Assembly: GCA_949130485.1 (NCBI GenBank)
Contig: OX422184.1
Location: 6,304,655-6,368,654 of the forward strand
DNA: 64,000 nucleotides
DNA from: Agelas oroides
Taxonomy: Eukaryota; Porifera; Demospongiae; Agelasida; Agelasidae
Reading direction: 5' to 3'
Shown here: piece after piece, positions 20,515 through 35,200 of the stretch
Layout: the number at the start of each line of letters is the position of its first letter
Numbering within the stretch: the stretch's first letter is position 1
Notes under the pieces: generated by a model
The model's database searches: none
What the model saw: the letters and a program-made list of their open reading frames with translations, nothing else
Told to the model about the DNA's origin: nothing
Program-made: the position numbers and the translations under genes

Positions 20515-20585
20515 GTGTTTTATTTTCGTAGTCGTGTGGGCCTACGAAAATTATTTAATAACGAAAATTTTCCGATTTTTACAGT
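20515..20585. repeat. TTTTCGTAG hairpin element remnant
   Basis: ATTTTCGTAG and CTACGAAAAT face each other around GTGTGGGC (about 20522-20551), followed by a second AACGAAAATTTTCCG. It is a small snap-back element of the TTTTCG family, just upstream of the transposase relic's start. Confidence 0.5.
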
Positions 20586-20819
20586 ATGCCTTGTGTTTGT
20601 TATTTGTGTACATAGGAGGGTTGTGGAAGGCAGTGGGGTGGGTAGTGCTGCATGGGCGTGTGTAGTGCATGTTGAGAAGTCATGTCAGGGTGGCTGCAAC
20701 TTTGGTTACTCTTCTGGGAGCCTGTTGCATGGCCTTGAGTAAGCTTGAAGTTTTGATACAACTTCCTCATCTGATAGTAAAATGTTTATCAGTGGAATTT
20801 CAAATTATGTCAATCTATG

Positions 20820-21520
20820 CTTGCTTTAGAAGAAGCTGTTTATAGGATATTTCAACTGATTCTCCTTCCAATGTGATACTACATACTGGGTGTACTGTGC
20901 ACGGACAACGTTTAGTCCATGTTGCTGGTGTTATAGTTTCTGGATTGTTTTGTGCCAGTCGCCAGGTACCAGTAGATGTAGGGAGATGAGTAAGGAAAGC
21001 CTGTGCCTATGTTTTACAAGTGATGAGAAACAACTTGAAGAGTCTGGTATTCTGAAAACGTTTCTGGCACACTTAAGAAAGTGAATGTCAACTGGTGTGC
21101 CTTGGGAGAGAACAAATCCACCTGGCTTCAAGGCCCAAATAGCATCACAGATGCCTTCTGTAATTTCCCCCTCAAATTGAACTCTATCATCCCCTTATGA
21201 GACCATACAAACTTCACTTGGGCTATTTGGAGCCATAAAATCGAATGCCAGGATGTTCTTCAGGTTTGTGTTTCAAGCACATTTCAGTGGCTTGCCCACA
21301 AAGGCTCTTTTTGCCTTAGCAGTCTCAGCTAAAGACCACAGGTGGATGCCGTTGGTAATACAGCAGTAGGAAGAGAAACCTTTACCTGAACTTAAAGGAA
21401 TACGGCTTCCCTCAACAAAGGTTCCATGAGTGCTGGAATACTCGTTATAAACTTTCCAACTTCAGGAGCGTCCAATCTCTCCATGAATTGCTCGCATACC
21501 AAGCTTAGGCTTCATGTGAC
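20820..21520 (-). pseudogene. Coding-like exon block, probably 5' part of the KDZ/HMGXB3-like broken gene
   Basis: Read right to left, the minus strand gives LVCEQFMERLDAPEVGKFIT and SIPALMEPLLREAVF (about 21400-21520). After a frame change it gives GIHLWSLAETAKAKRAFVGK, LAFDFMAPNSPSEVCMVS, a TAA, DDRVQFEGEITEGICDAIWA and LKPGGFVLSQGTPVDIHFLK. After a further change comes TWTKRCPCTVHPVCSITLEG (about 20880). The segments are coherent but separated by stops and frame changes, as in a decayed gene. It is on the same strand as the exons at 16.2-19.0 kb, with the HIRAN and pogo relics in between. Joining them into one gene is inference, and the family is not recognised. Confidence 0.4.
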
Positions 21521-21724
21521 AATAGAAATCAATGATTGTTTAGTTAATCTCATGCCTATCATTTCATGTCAGCTGTACAACCAGTTTGGAGTAATTTGTG
21601 CCTAAATAGTGGTTCTACTGATTGAAAGTTGAATGCGTTCGATATCAATGGTCCATTCACTGATCAGCCATTAAAGACAAATTATCAAGGTGTTGCTTAT
21701 GTGATCTTGACCAACCTCCTCTGA

Positions 21725-21890
21725 TATGAAGTATCATGCTACTTTATAAAGTATGATACTGTGCTACATTATAAACTATATGGTGCTGCTTCATAAACTA
21801 CAATGCTACTTAATAGACTAAAATGCTACTGTATACACAGCAGCATTTTAGTCTATTAAGTATATACAGTAGCATTTTTAGAAAGTTGTA
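21725..21890. repeat. AT-rich palindromic tract with a perfect 20-bp stem
   Basis: 21808-21827 and 21842-21861 are perfect inverted copies (20 bp, loop 14). A second small hairpin, GTATCAT...ATGATAC, lies at about 21730-21758, and TGCTAC recurs every 20-30 bp. Looks like a small hairpin transposon or a foldback of one. Confidence 0.6.
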
Positions 21891-22349
21891 GCTAATAGAC
21901 CTAGCTTGTAAACAGTGTACCCACCTTAGTTATTATAGAAGGCTCCAGAGGTGCAAGTCAGGATGAAGGTTAGTGTAGTCACTGAAGTGTCAACATTTTT
22001 GATCATAACTCAGGTTAGCAGTGGTTTCGTATATTCTCATTTTTAGCAAATGTAAGTACCTTCATGCTAAGATAGGTAGTTTGGGCACTGTAAAATCCTG
22101 TGTCACCATAGGTCCCATTTCACGACGACAAATGTTTGGCCCTGTATAGTCTCCATGGATTACCTCTCAGGCTTAGTACTCTAACTGAAGATTCTTCAAT
22201 GATAACTGTCCAGCTGTGGTGTCAAACTTCAGTGAATACTCTCAGGCTTGGAAAGACAGGCTAAAACATTGGACATACACATGCACTTAGGTGGCTTTTC
22301 ATTCATTCATTAATTAGTATAATTGTTTTGCTTTCCACTTGTGCTGTAA
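21891..22349. other. Intergenic, no gene seen
   Basis: No convincing frame. A CTCTCAGGCTT block occurs twice (about 22165 and 22240). The interval ends at the poly(A) end of the LINE relic. Confidence 0.4.
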
Positions 22350-23440
22350 TTTTTTTTTTTTTATAGTGAACATTCATATTGCTAAGCAACAAGACAATAC
22401 AGGACCCAATAGCTAAGAAGCTAATACTAAGGGTCTCGAACAGAAAACTAGATACATAAGTGTAGTTTAGCCCTTTAAACACTGAATTTTTTTCACTGGA
22501 GATTAGTTCTAGCCTAAACATGCCTTTAACGCACCGTATCTCCATTTGTGTCAAAGCTCTGACTCCAAAACTGAGCCCAACTCCACTTCCAGCCTTAGCA
22601 AGCAGACACGTGACCTTAACCACACCCCCTCATTAACGAGCACGCAATGGTCAGCACTCTCGATTGGCAAACACCCGCTTAGAGCCCAAGAAGCCTTCCC
22701 TGCCAGAAATGAACCCCCTGAAAGGTGAGAGTAGCATTTTCTAAGCCTGCTCATGCAGCCAGGCCAAGAGTTGGCCCACCCGGTGCCAACCATGGTCCTT
22801 TTGCAGCCAAGCCTAGCAGCTGCCATGTGCACAGCACCCTGCGGGTGACCCCACCCACCTCCCCCTGTCCCACCCTTTCTGCTGACGCAGAACCTGCGCG
22901 CCAGCGCACAGAGACTATCTTTTCTGCGCAGTGCGCAGTATGACGTTATCAAAAGTGTACTATAGGGTTTAAAGGGTTAAGGGAACTTTTAAATAGACTA
23001 AGGCTATCTAACAGTAGAATATCCCTAGGTAAGGAGTTCCAGAGCCTTACAGCACTTATAAAAAAAAAAGAATTGTAATGACTTACAGTTTTAGCTAGAG
23101 GCTGAAGTAATTGTTTAGAGTGAAATACACGTAAATTTGGAATAGGTTGGAAGTTTAAAAACTCTGAGGTACAATATAAAGTATCCGTGCAAAAACTTGT
23201 AAGTACAAACCAACTTAAAGTAAGTTCTACAATTAGTGAGAGGTGGGAGATGTAGATTGGCAGTGAGAGATGACGGGGAAGTGTTCCAATTTTTGGTGAG
23301 GGCTTTAACGGCGAAATGTTGAACATCTTCCAGTAGAATCTGGTCCTGTGCATTATATAATTTTTGAGTTTTTGTATTTAAGTGGACTGAGTTGTGTGTA
23401 TTGGTATTCCATCGAAATCGGGCAAATTAAAAGTTTGAGA
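22350..23440 (-). mobile_element. 3' end of a non-LTR retrotransposon (LINE), 5'-truncated
   Basis: On the minus strand the C-terminal part of a LINE ORF2 product can be read. ILLEDVQHFAVKALTKNWN and LHLPPLTNCRTYFKLVCTYK lie at about 23160-23345. After a frameshift come HSKQLLQPLAKTVSHYNSFF and SAVRLWNSLPRDI with SLFKSSL. The LExVQ...K...YK..HG and FF...RLWNSLP motifs are typical of the region behind the reverse transcriptase in L2/CR1/Jockey-like elements. The 3' end at 22350-22362 is a run of 12-13 A (T on plus). A TTAA-flanked element interrupts the coding end. The element stops where satellite B begins, and no reverse transcriptase core is present. Confidence 0.75.
22471..22976. mobile_element. 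piggyBac-type non-autonomous element (TTAA target)
   Basis: The ends CCCTTTAAACACT and (inverted) CCCTTTAAACCCT match over 13 bp with one change. The right flank is TTAA (22977-22980). The left flank is TTAG (22467-22470), a one-base decay of TTAA. TTAA targets with CCC-starting ends define piggyBac-like transposons. The 506-bp body is much richer in G+C than its surroundings and carries no transposase; the frames of 60-133 codons in it have no domain. Removing it would restore the LINE C-terminus across FKSSL-K, so it inserted after the LINE. Confidence 0.75.
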
Positions 23441-23467
23441 ATGTTCACCGCTATGGTCTGTTACAGA

Positions 23468-23712
23468 TACATATACCCCAATTGACTCTACTACACTCTA
23501 CCATGGCTCTACTACATTCTACCATGGCTCTACTTGACTCTACTACACTCTACCATGCATCCACTTGGCTCCGCTTGACTCTACTACAACTGTAGCATGG
23601 CTCTACCTGGCTTTATTTGACTCTACTACACGGCTCTATAATTGGCTCTACATGACTCCACTTGACTATACTACTCTCTACCACAACCTCCCATGGCTCT
23701 AATTTGCTCTTC
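23468..23712. repeat. Satellite B, block 1 (diverged edge)
   Basis: About 245 bp of TCTAC-based repeat (GGCTCTACTTGACTCTACTACA and variants), more degenerate than the main array. It forms the left border of the satellite domain directly after the LINE relic and switches sharply to satellite A at about 23713. Confidence 0.85.
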
Positions 23713-25559
23713 ATAAGACACCATGAGACTCCATGAGACGTAAGACACCATCAGACTCCATGAGACAACATAAGACACCAAGAGACAACATCATAAGACA
23801 ACATGAGACACCATGGGAGTACATCAGACGGCACCATGAGACTCCATGAGACATCATAACACACCATGAGACATATTACGACTATATGAGACAATATAAG
23901 ACACCATGAGACACCATGAGACATCATAAGACCATGATGCAACATCAGATCTAGACTGCATCAGACACAATGAGATTCCATTAGACATAAGACACCATGA
24001 GACACCTTGAGACTCCATGTGACATCAGAATGAGACATCATAAGACAGCATGAGATAACATGAGACTCTACGAGACATCCTAAGACACCATGAGACATAT
24101 TAAGACTCGATGAGACATCATAAGACATCATGAGACACAAGGAGATTCCATGAGACATCATAAGACAGCATAAGACACCATGAGACTCGATGAGACATAA
24201 GACAGCATGAGACACCATGAGTCACCATGAGACATCATAAGACACCATGATACACCATCAGCCTCCATGAGACATAACACAGCATAAGACAACATGAGAC
24301 TCTACGAGACATCCTAAGACACCATGAGACATATTAAGACTCGAGACATCATAAGACACCATGAGACACAGTGAGATTCCATGAGACCTAAGACACCATG
24401 AGACACCATAACACTGCATGAGACATCTTAAAAGACACCATGAGACTACAAGAGACATCATGAGACATCACAAGACACCGTGGGACACCACGAGATATAT
24501 TGAGTCTCCATGAGACATCATAAGACACCATGAGACACAGTGCGATTCCATGAGACATCATAAGACACCATGAGACACCTTGAGACTCCATGAGACATCA
24601 TAAGACACCATGAGACGTATTGAGTCTCCAGGAGACATAAGACACCATGAGACACCATCAGATGTATTAAGACTCCATGAGACATCATACGACACTATGA
24701 GACACCATGAGACTCCATGAGACGTAAGACATCATGAGACACCATCAGATGTATTAAGACTCCATGAGACATCATAAGACACTATGAGACACCATGAGAC
24801 TCCATGAGACGTAAGACATCATGAGACACCATGAGACTCCATGAGACATCATAAGACAGCATGAGACAACATGAGACATACTAAGACTCCATGAGACATC
24901 ATCGGACAACATGAGACTACATTATAAGACACCATGAGACACCATGAGATATATTAAGACTCCATGAGACATCCTAGGACACTATGAGACACCATAAAAC
25001 TCCATGAGACATCATAAGACAGCATGAGACACCATGAGACTCGATGAGACATCAGACAGCATGAGACATCATAAGACAACCATGAGACAACATCCAAAGA
25101 CACCATGAGACACCTTGAGACTCCATCAGACATCATAAGACACCATGGGACACCATGAAACATATTGAGTCTCTATAAGTCATCCTAAGACATCATGAGT
25201 CACCATGAGACTCGATGAGACATGATAAGACACCGTGAGACACGAGATTCCATGAGACATCATAAGACACCATGAGACACCTTGAGACTCCATCAGACAT
25301 CATAAGACACCATGAGACAACATCAGAACACACCGTGAGACACCATGAGATGTATTGAGTCTCCATGAGACATAAGACACCATGAGACACCATCAGATGT
25401 ATTAAGACTCCATGAGACATCATAAGACACTATAAGACACCATGAGACTCCATGAGACATAACACATCATGAGACACCATGAGACTCCATGAGACATCAT
25501 AACACAGCTTGAGACAACATGAGACAACTAAGACTCCATGAGACATCATCGGACAACAT

Positions 25560-25735
25560 CTTATGATTTCTCCTTGAGTCTCATGGTGCCTTGTGATATC
25601 TCATGGTGTTTCATGGTGTCTTATGATGTCTCACAGAGACATAATATACCTCAAGTTGTCTCATGATGTCTTAGGATGTAGTCTCAGGTTGTTTCATGGT
25701 GTCTTATGATGTCTCATGGAGGCTCATTGTGTGTC
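25560..25735. other. In-place inverted block within satellite A
   Basis: Only here does satellite A read in the opposite sense (TCTCATGGTGTCTTATGATG instead of its complement). Reverse-complemented, the block matches the phrase order at about 28482-28640: GAGCCTCCATGAGAC, ACAACCTGAGACTACATCC, then TTGAGGTATATTATGTCTC. It follows the same left neighbour, CATCGGACAACAT. It is therefore an inversion in place. With microhomology at the borders the length is 176-178 bp. Confidence 0.8.
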
Positions 25736-28700
25736 ACACCATGACACACCATGAGACTACATCATAAGACACCATGAGACTACATCATAAGACACCATGA
25801 GACATCATGAGACACCATGAGACTCCATGTGATATATTACAACTCCATTGAGAAATAAGACAATGAGACACCGTGAGACTCCATGAGACATCATAAGACA
25901 CCATGAGACACCATGAGACTCCAGGAGACATAAGTCACCATGAGACAACATCAGAAGACACCGTGGGACACCATGAGACATATTGAGTCTCCATGAGACA
26001 TCATAAGACACCATGAGAGATCATGAGCCTCCATGAGACATCATGAGACACCATCAGACACCATAGGACTCCATCAGACATCATAACACACCATGAGATG
26101 CCATGCGACTCCATGAGACATCATAAGACAGGATGAGGCAACATGAGACTCTACGAGATCTCCTAAGACACCATGAGGCGTCACAATGAAACACCACGAG
26201 ACTACATCCTAAGACACAATGAGACACCATAAGACATATTAAGACTTCATAAAGCATCATAAGACACCATGAGACATATTAAGACTACTTGAGACATCAT
26301 AAGACACCATGAGATAACATCAGAACACACCATGACACACCATGAGACGTATTGAGTCTCCAGGAGACATCACAAGACACCATGAGGCACCCTGAGACTT
26401 CATGAGACATCATAAGACACAATGAGACAACATCAGAACACACCGTGAGACACCATGAGACGTATTGAGTCTCCATGAGACATAAGACACCATGAGACAC
26501 CATCAGACGTATTAAGACTCCATGAGACATTATAAGACACTATGAGACTCCATGAGACATAAGACATCATGAGACACCATGAGACTCCATGAGACATCAT
26601 AAGACAGCATGAGACAACATGAGACATACTAAAACTCCATGAGACATCATCGGACACCATGAGACACAATGAGATATATTAAGACTCCATGAGACATCAT
26701 AAGACACTATGAGACACCATGAGACAACATCAGAATACACCGTAAGACGCCATGAGACGTATTGAGTCTCCATGAGACGTAAGACACCATGAGACACCAT
26801 CAGATGTATTAAGACTCCATGAGACATCATAAGACACTATGAGTCACCATGAGACTCCAAGAGATATAAGACCTCATGAGACACATCGAGACACCATGAG
26901 ACATCATAAGACAGCATCAGACAACATGAGACATACTAAGACACCATGATTCGTCACAATGAAACACCACGAGACTGCATCCTAAGACAAAATGAGACAC
27001 CATGAGACATATTAAGACTTGATAAAGACACCATGAGACACCATGAGATATATTAAGACTTCTTGAGACACCATGAGACACCATGAGCCATATTAAGACT
27101 GCTTCAGGCATCATAAGACACCATGAAACACCATGAGACCCCAGGAGACATGATAAGACACCATCAGACACCATAGGACTCCATTAGACATCATAAGACA
27201 CCATGACACACCATGAGACTACATCATACGACACCATGAGACACCATAAGACATATTAAGACTCCATGAGACGTCACAATGAGACACCCTGAGACGTCAT
27301 CATAAGAGACAATGAGACACCATAAGACACCATGAGACATATAAGACTCCATGAGACATCATAAGACACAATGAGACACCATGACACTCCATGAGACATC
27401 ATAAGACAACATGAGACACCATGACACTACATCATAAGACAGCATCAGACACCATGAGACATACTACGACTTCATGAGACATCATCAGACACCATGAGAC
27501 ACCATGAGACATATTGACTCTCCATGAGACATCATAAGACACCATGAGACACCTGAGACTCCATGAGACATCATAAGACACATGCAACACCATGAGACAT
27601 ATTACACATGAGACACCATGAGACATATATTAAGACTCGATGAGACATCATAAGACACCATGACAAACAATGAGATTGCATAAGACATAAGACACCATGA
27701 GACACCTTGAGACTCCGTGAGACATCATAAGACACCAGGAGACAATATCAGAAGACACCATGAGACACCATGAGACATATTGAGTCTCCATGAGACATCA
27801 TAAGACAGCATGAGACAACATGAGACGTACTAAGACTCCATGAGACATCATTGGACAACATGAGACTACATTATAAGACACCATGAGACTCCATGGGACA
27901 TCATAAGACAGCATGAGACACCATGAGACTCGAGACATAAGACAGCATGAGACACCATGAGACTCGAGACATAAGACAGCATGAGACACCATGAGTCACC
28001 ATGAGACATCATAAGACACCATGATACACCATGAGCCTCCATGAGACATAACACAGCATAAGACAACATGAGAGTCTACAAGACATCCTAAGACACCATG
28101 AGGCACCATGGGACTACATCATAAGACACAATGAGACACCATTAGACATATTAAGACTCCATCAGACATCATAAGACACAATTAGACACCATGAGACAAC
28201 ATCATAAGACACCTTGAGACTCCATCAGACATCATAAGACACCATGAGACAACATCAGAACACACCGTGAGACGCCATGAGAGGTATTGAGTCTCCATGA
28301 GATATAAGACACCATGAGACACCAGATGTATTAAGACTCCATGAGACATCATAAGACACTATGAGACTCCATGAGACATAAGACATCATGAGACACCATG
28401 AGACTCCATGAGACATCATAAGACAGCATGAGACATGAGACGACTAAGATTCCATGAGACATCATCGGACAACATGACACGCCATGAGCCTCCATGAGAC
28501 ATCATAAGACACCATGAGACAACCTGAGACTACATCCTAAGACATCATGAGACGCCTTGAGGTATATTATGTCTCCATGAGATATCCTAAGACACCATGA
28601 GGCACCATTAGACATCATTAGCGTCCATGAGACATCATAACACACCATAAGACACCATGAAACACCATGAGACCCCAGGAGACATAATAAGACACCATCA

Positions 28701-30047
28701 GACACCATAGGACTCCATTAGACATCATGACACACCATGAGACTACATCATAAGAAACAATGAGACACCATGAGATACCAAGAGACATATTAAGACTCTA
28801 TGAGACATAAGACACAATGAGACACCATGACACTCCATGAGACATCATAAGACACCATGAGCCTCCATGAGACATCATAAGACAGGGTGAGGCAACATGA
28901 GACTCTACGAGATATCCTAAGACACCATGATTCGTCACAATGAAACACCACGAGACTGCATCCTAAGACACAATGAGACACCATGAGACATATTAACACT
29001 TCTTGAGACACCTTGAGACACCATGAGCCATCTTCAGGCATCTTAAGACACCATGAAACACCATGAGACCCCAGGAGATATAATAAGACACCATCAGACA
29101 CCATAGGACTCCATTAGACATCATGACACACCATGAGACTACATCATAAGACACCATGAGACACCATAAGACATATTAAGACTCCATGAGACGTCACAAT
29201 GAGACACCCTGAGACTACATTATAAGACACAATGAGACACCATGAGACACCATGAGACATATTAAGACTCCATGAGACATCATAAGACACAATGAGACAC
29301 CATGACACTCCATGAGACATCGTAAGAGAACATGAGACACCATCACACTACGTTGTAAGATGGCATAAGACACCATGAGACATACTACGACTCCATGAGA
29401 CAACATCAGACACTATGAGACACCATGAGACTCCATGGGACATCATAAGACAGCATGAGACACCATGAGACTCGAGACATAAGACAGGCCCATGAGACAT
29501 ACTACGACTCCGTGAGACAACATCACACACCATGATACACCATGAGCCTCCATGAGACATAACACAGCATAAGACAACATGAGACTCTACAAGACATCCT
29601 AAGACACCATGAGGCACCATGAGACTACATTATAAGACACAATGAGACACCATGAGACATATTAAGACTCCATCAGACATCATAAGACACAATTAGACAC
29701 CATGAGACAGCATCATAAGACACCGTGAGACACCTTGAGACTCCATCAGACATCATAAGACAACATGGGACACCATGCAACAGATGTCTCCATGAGACAT
29801 CATAAGACACCATGAGACATCATGAGCCTCGATGAGACATCATAAGACACCATGAGACAACATCAGAAGAACACACCGTGAGACACCATGAGACGTATTG
29901 AGTCTCCATGAGACATAAGACACCATGAGACACCATCAGATGTATTAAGACTCCATGAGACATTATAAGACACTATGAGACTCCATGAGACATAAGACAT
30001 CATGAGACACCATGAGACTCCAGGAGAAAACATCAGAAGACACCATG

Positions 30048-30670
30048 GGACACCATGCAACATATTATGTCTCCATGAGACATCATAAGACACCATGAGA
30101 CAATATCAGAAGACACCATGAGACACCATGAGACATATTGAGTCTCCATGAGACATCATAAGACACCATGAGACAACATCAGAACACACCATGAGACACC
30201 ATGAGACGTATTGAGTCTCCATGAGACATAAGACACCATGAGACACCATCAGATGTATTAAGACTCCATGAGACATTATAAGACACTATGAGACTCCATG
30301 AGACATGAGACATCATGAGACACCATGAGACTCCAGGAGACAACATCAGAAGACACTATGGGACACCATGCAACATATTATGTCTCCATGAGACATCATA
30401 AGACACCATGAGACAATATCAGAAGACACCATGAGACACCATGAGACATATTGAGTCTCCATGAGACATCATAAGACACCATGAGACAACATCAGAACAC
30501 ACCATGAGACACCATGAGACGTATTGAGTCTCCATGAGACATAAGACACCATGAGACACCATCAGATGTATTAAGACTCCATGAGACATTATAAGACACT
30601 ATGAGACTCCATGAGACATACCATGAGACTCCATGAGACATCATAAGACAGCATGAGACAACATGAGACC
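30048..30670. repeat. Satellite A higher-order unit of 313 bp in tandem
   Basis: The phrase GGACACCATGCAACATATTA begins at 30048 and again at 30361, and the following order of modules is reproduced, including GAGACAATATCAGAAGACAC and the GTATTGAGTCTCC steps. An offset of 313 bp indicates unequal exchange or replication slippage at this scale. Confidence 0.7.
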
Positions 30671-32284
30671 TACTAAGACTCCATGAGACTACATTATAAG
30701 ACACCATGAGACACCATGAGATATATTAAGACTCCATCAGACATCATAAGACACTACGAGACACCATGAGACTCCATGAGACATCATAAGACAGCATGAG
30801 ACACCATGAGACTCGATGAGACATAAGACAGCATGAGACATCACGATACACCATGAGCCTCCATGAGACATAACACAGCATAAGACAACATGAGACTCTA
30901 CAAGACATCCTAAGACACCATGAGACACCATGAGACTACATCATAAGACACAATGAGACACCATGCGACATATTAAGACTCCATCAGACATCATAAGACA
31001 CAATTAGACACCATGAGACAACATCATAAGACACCATGAGACACCTTGAGACTCCATCAGACATCATAAGACACCATGAGACAACATCAGAAGACACCAT
31101 GGGACACCATGCAACATATTATGTCTCCATGAGACATCATAAGACACCATGAGACAACATCAGAACACACCGTGAGACACCATGAGATGTATTGACGTAT
31201 TGAGTCTCCATGAGACATAAGACACCATGAGAAACATCAGATGTATTAAGACTCCATGAGACATTATAAGACACTATGAGACTCCATGAGACATACCATG
31301 AGACTCCATGAGACATCATAAGACAGCATGAGACAACATGAGACATACTAAGACTCCATGAGACATCATCGGACAACATGAGACTACATTATAAGACACC
31401 ATGAGACACCATGAGATATATTAAGACTCCATCAGACGTCGTAAGACACTATGAGACACCATGAGACTCCATGAGACATATTAAGACATCTCGAGACACC
31501 ATGAGACACCATGAGCCATATTAAGACTACTTAAGACACCATGAAACACCATGAGACCCCAGGAGACATAATAAGACACCATCAGACACCATAGGACTCC
31601 ATTAGACATCATAAGACACCATGACACACCATGAGACTACATCATAAGACACCATGAGACACCATAAGACACCATAAGACATATTAAGACTCCATGAGAT
31701 GTCACAATGAGACACCCTGAGATGTCACAATGAGACACCCTGAGATTAAATCATAAGACACAATGAAAGATACTAAGACTCCATGAGACATCATCAGACA
31801 CGAGACACCATGACACTCAATGAGAAATCATAAGACAACATGAGACACCATGACACTGCATCATAAGACGGCATTAGACACCATGAGACATACTATGACT
31901 CCATGAGACATCATTAGACACCATGAGACACCATGAGTCTCAATGAGACATCATAAGACACATGCGACACCATGAGACATATTACAATTACATGAGACAA
32001 CATAAGGCATCATGAGACACCATGAGACTCCATCTGACATCATAAGACACCATGATACACCATGAGACATATTAAGACTCGATGAGACATCATAAGACAA
32101 CATGACAAACAATGAGATTGCATAAGACATAAGACACCATGAGACACCTTGAGACTCCATCAGACATAATAAGACACCATGAGACAACATCAGAACACAC
32201 CGTGAGACGCCATGAGAGGTATTGAGTCTCCATGAGATATAAGACACCATGAGACACCATCAGATGTATTAAGACTCCATGAGA

Positions 32285-35200
32285 CATCATAAGACACCAC
32301 CAGACACCATGAGACTCCATGAGACATCATAACACACCATGAGATGCCATGCAACTCCATGAGACATCATAAGACAGGATGAGGCAACATGAGACTCTAC
32401 GAGATATCCTAAGACACCATGAGACGTCACAATGAAACACCATGAGACTACATCCTAAGACACAATGAGACACCATGAGACATATTAAGACTTCTTGAGA
32501 CATCATAAGACACTATATGAGACATCAGAACACACCATGAGACACCATGAGACGTATTGAGTCTCCAGGAGACATCACAAGACACCATGAGACACCCTGA
32601 GACTTCATGAGACATAAGAACCATGAGACAACATCAGAACACACCGTGAGACGCCATGAGATGTATTGAGTCTCCATGAGACATAAGACACCATGAGACA
32701 CCATCAGATGTATTAAGACTCCATGAGACATCATAAGACACTATGAGACACCATGAGACTCCATGAGACATAAGACATCATGAGACACCATGAGACTCCA
32801 TGAGACATCATAAGACAGCATGAGACAACATGAGACGACTAAGACTCCATGAGACATCATCGGACAACATGACACGCCATGAGCCTCCATGAGACATCAT
32901 AAGACACCATGAGACAACCTGAGACTGCATCCTAAGACATCATGAGACACCTTGAGGTATATTATGTCTCCATGAGACATCATAAGACACCATGAGACAC
33001 CATAAGACATCATAAGACAGGGTGAGGCAACATAAGACTCTACAAGATATCCTAAGACAGCATGATTCGTCACAATGAAACACCACGAGACTACATCCTA
33101 AGACACAATGAGACACCATGAGACATATTAAGACTTGATAAAGACACCATGAGACACCATGAGACATATTAAGACTTCTTGAGACACCATGAGACACCAT
33201 GAGCCATATTAAGACTGCTTCAGGCATCATGATCATAAGACACCATGAAACACCATGAGACCCCAGGAGACATAATAAGACAACATCAGACAACAAAGGA
33301 CTCCATTAGACATCCTAAGACACCATGACACACCATGAGACTACATCATAAGACACCATGAGACACCATAAGACATATTTAGACTCCATGAGGCGTCACA
33401 ATGAGACACCCTGAGACTACATCATAAGACACAATGAGACACCATGAGACATATTAAAACTCCATGAGACATCATAAGACACAATGAGACACCACGACAC
33501 TCCATGAGACATCATAAGACACTATGAGACACCATGAGACTCCGTGAGACATAAGACAGCATGAGACACCATGAGACTCGAGACATAACACAGCATGAGA
33601 CACCATGAGTCACCATGAGACATAAGACACCATAATACACCATGAGCCTCCATGAGACATAACACAGCATAAGACAACATGAGACTCTACAAGACATCCT
33701 ATAAGACACCATGAGGCACCATGAGACTAGATCATAAGACACAATGAGACACCATGAGACACATTAAGACTCCATCAGACATCATAAGACACAATTAGAC
33801 ACCATGAGACAACATCATAAGACACCATGGGACAACATATTATGTCTCCATGAGACATCATAAGACACCATGAGACACCATGAGACATCATGAGCCTCCA
33901 TGAGACATCATGAGACACCATCAGACACCATGAGATTCCATGAGACATCATAACACACCATGAGACGCCATGCGACTCCATGAGACATAAGACAGGATGA
34001 TGCAACATGAGACTCTACGAGATATCCTAAGACACCATGAGGTGTCACAATGAAACACCATGAGACTACATCCTAAGACACAATGAGACACCATGAGACA
34101 TATTAAGACTTGATAAAGCATCATAAGACACCATGAGACACCATGAGAAATCTTGAGACATCATAAGACACCATGAGGCAACATCAGAACACACCATGAC
34201 ACATATTGAGTCTCCAGGAGACATCACAAGACACCATGAGACACCCTGAGACTTCATGAGACATCATAAGACACCATCAGACAACATCAGAACACACCGT
34301 GAGACGCCATGAGATGTATTGAGTCTCCATGAGACATAAGACACCATGAGACAGTATAAGACACTATGAGACTCCATGAGACATACCATGAGACTTCATG
34401 AGACATCATAAGACACCATTAGACAACATCAGAACACACCGTGAGACGCCATGCGATGTATTGAATCTCCATGTGACATAAGACACCATGAGACACCATC
34501 AGATGTATTAAGACTAGATGAGACATCATAAGACACTATGAGACACCATGAGACTCCATGAGACATAAGACATCATGAGACAAAATGAGTCTCCATGAGA
34601 CATCATAAGACAGCATGAGACAACATGAGACATACTAAGACTCCATGAGACATCATCGGACAACATGAGACTACATTATAAGACACCATGAGATATATTA
34701 AGACTCCATGAGACATCATAAGACACTATGAGACACCATGAGACTCCATGGGACATCATAAGACAGCATGAGACACCATGAGACTCGATGAGACATAACA
34801 CAGCATAAGACAACATGAGAGTCTACAAGACATCCTAAGACACCATGAGGCACCATGAGAGTACATCATAAGACACAATGAGACACCATGAGACAACATC
34901 ATAAGACACCATGAGACAACATCAGAACACACCGTGAGACACCATGAGACGTATTGAGTCTCCATGAGACATAAGACACCATGAGACACCATCAGATGTA
35001 TTAAGACTCCATGAGACATAAGACACTATGAGACACCATGAGACTCCATGAGACATAAGACATCATGAGACACCATGAGACTCCATGAGACATCATAAGA
35101 CAGTATGAGACAACATGAGACGACTAAGACTCCATGAGACATCATCGGACAACATGACACGCCGTGAGCCTGCATGAGACATCATAAGACACCATGAGAC

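Noticed and set aside
22551-22952. 133-codon minus-strand frame
   Set aside because: Lies wholly inside the 506-bp TTAA-flanked element. High G+C explains the openness, and no domain is visible.
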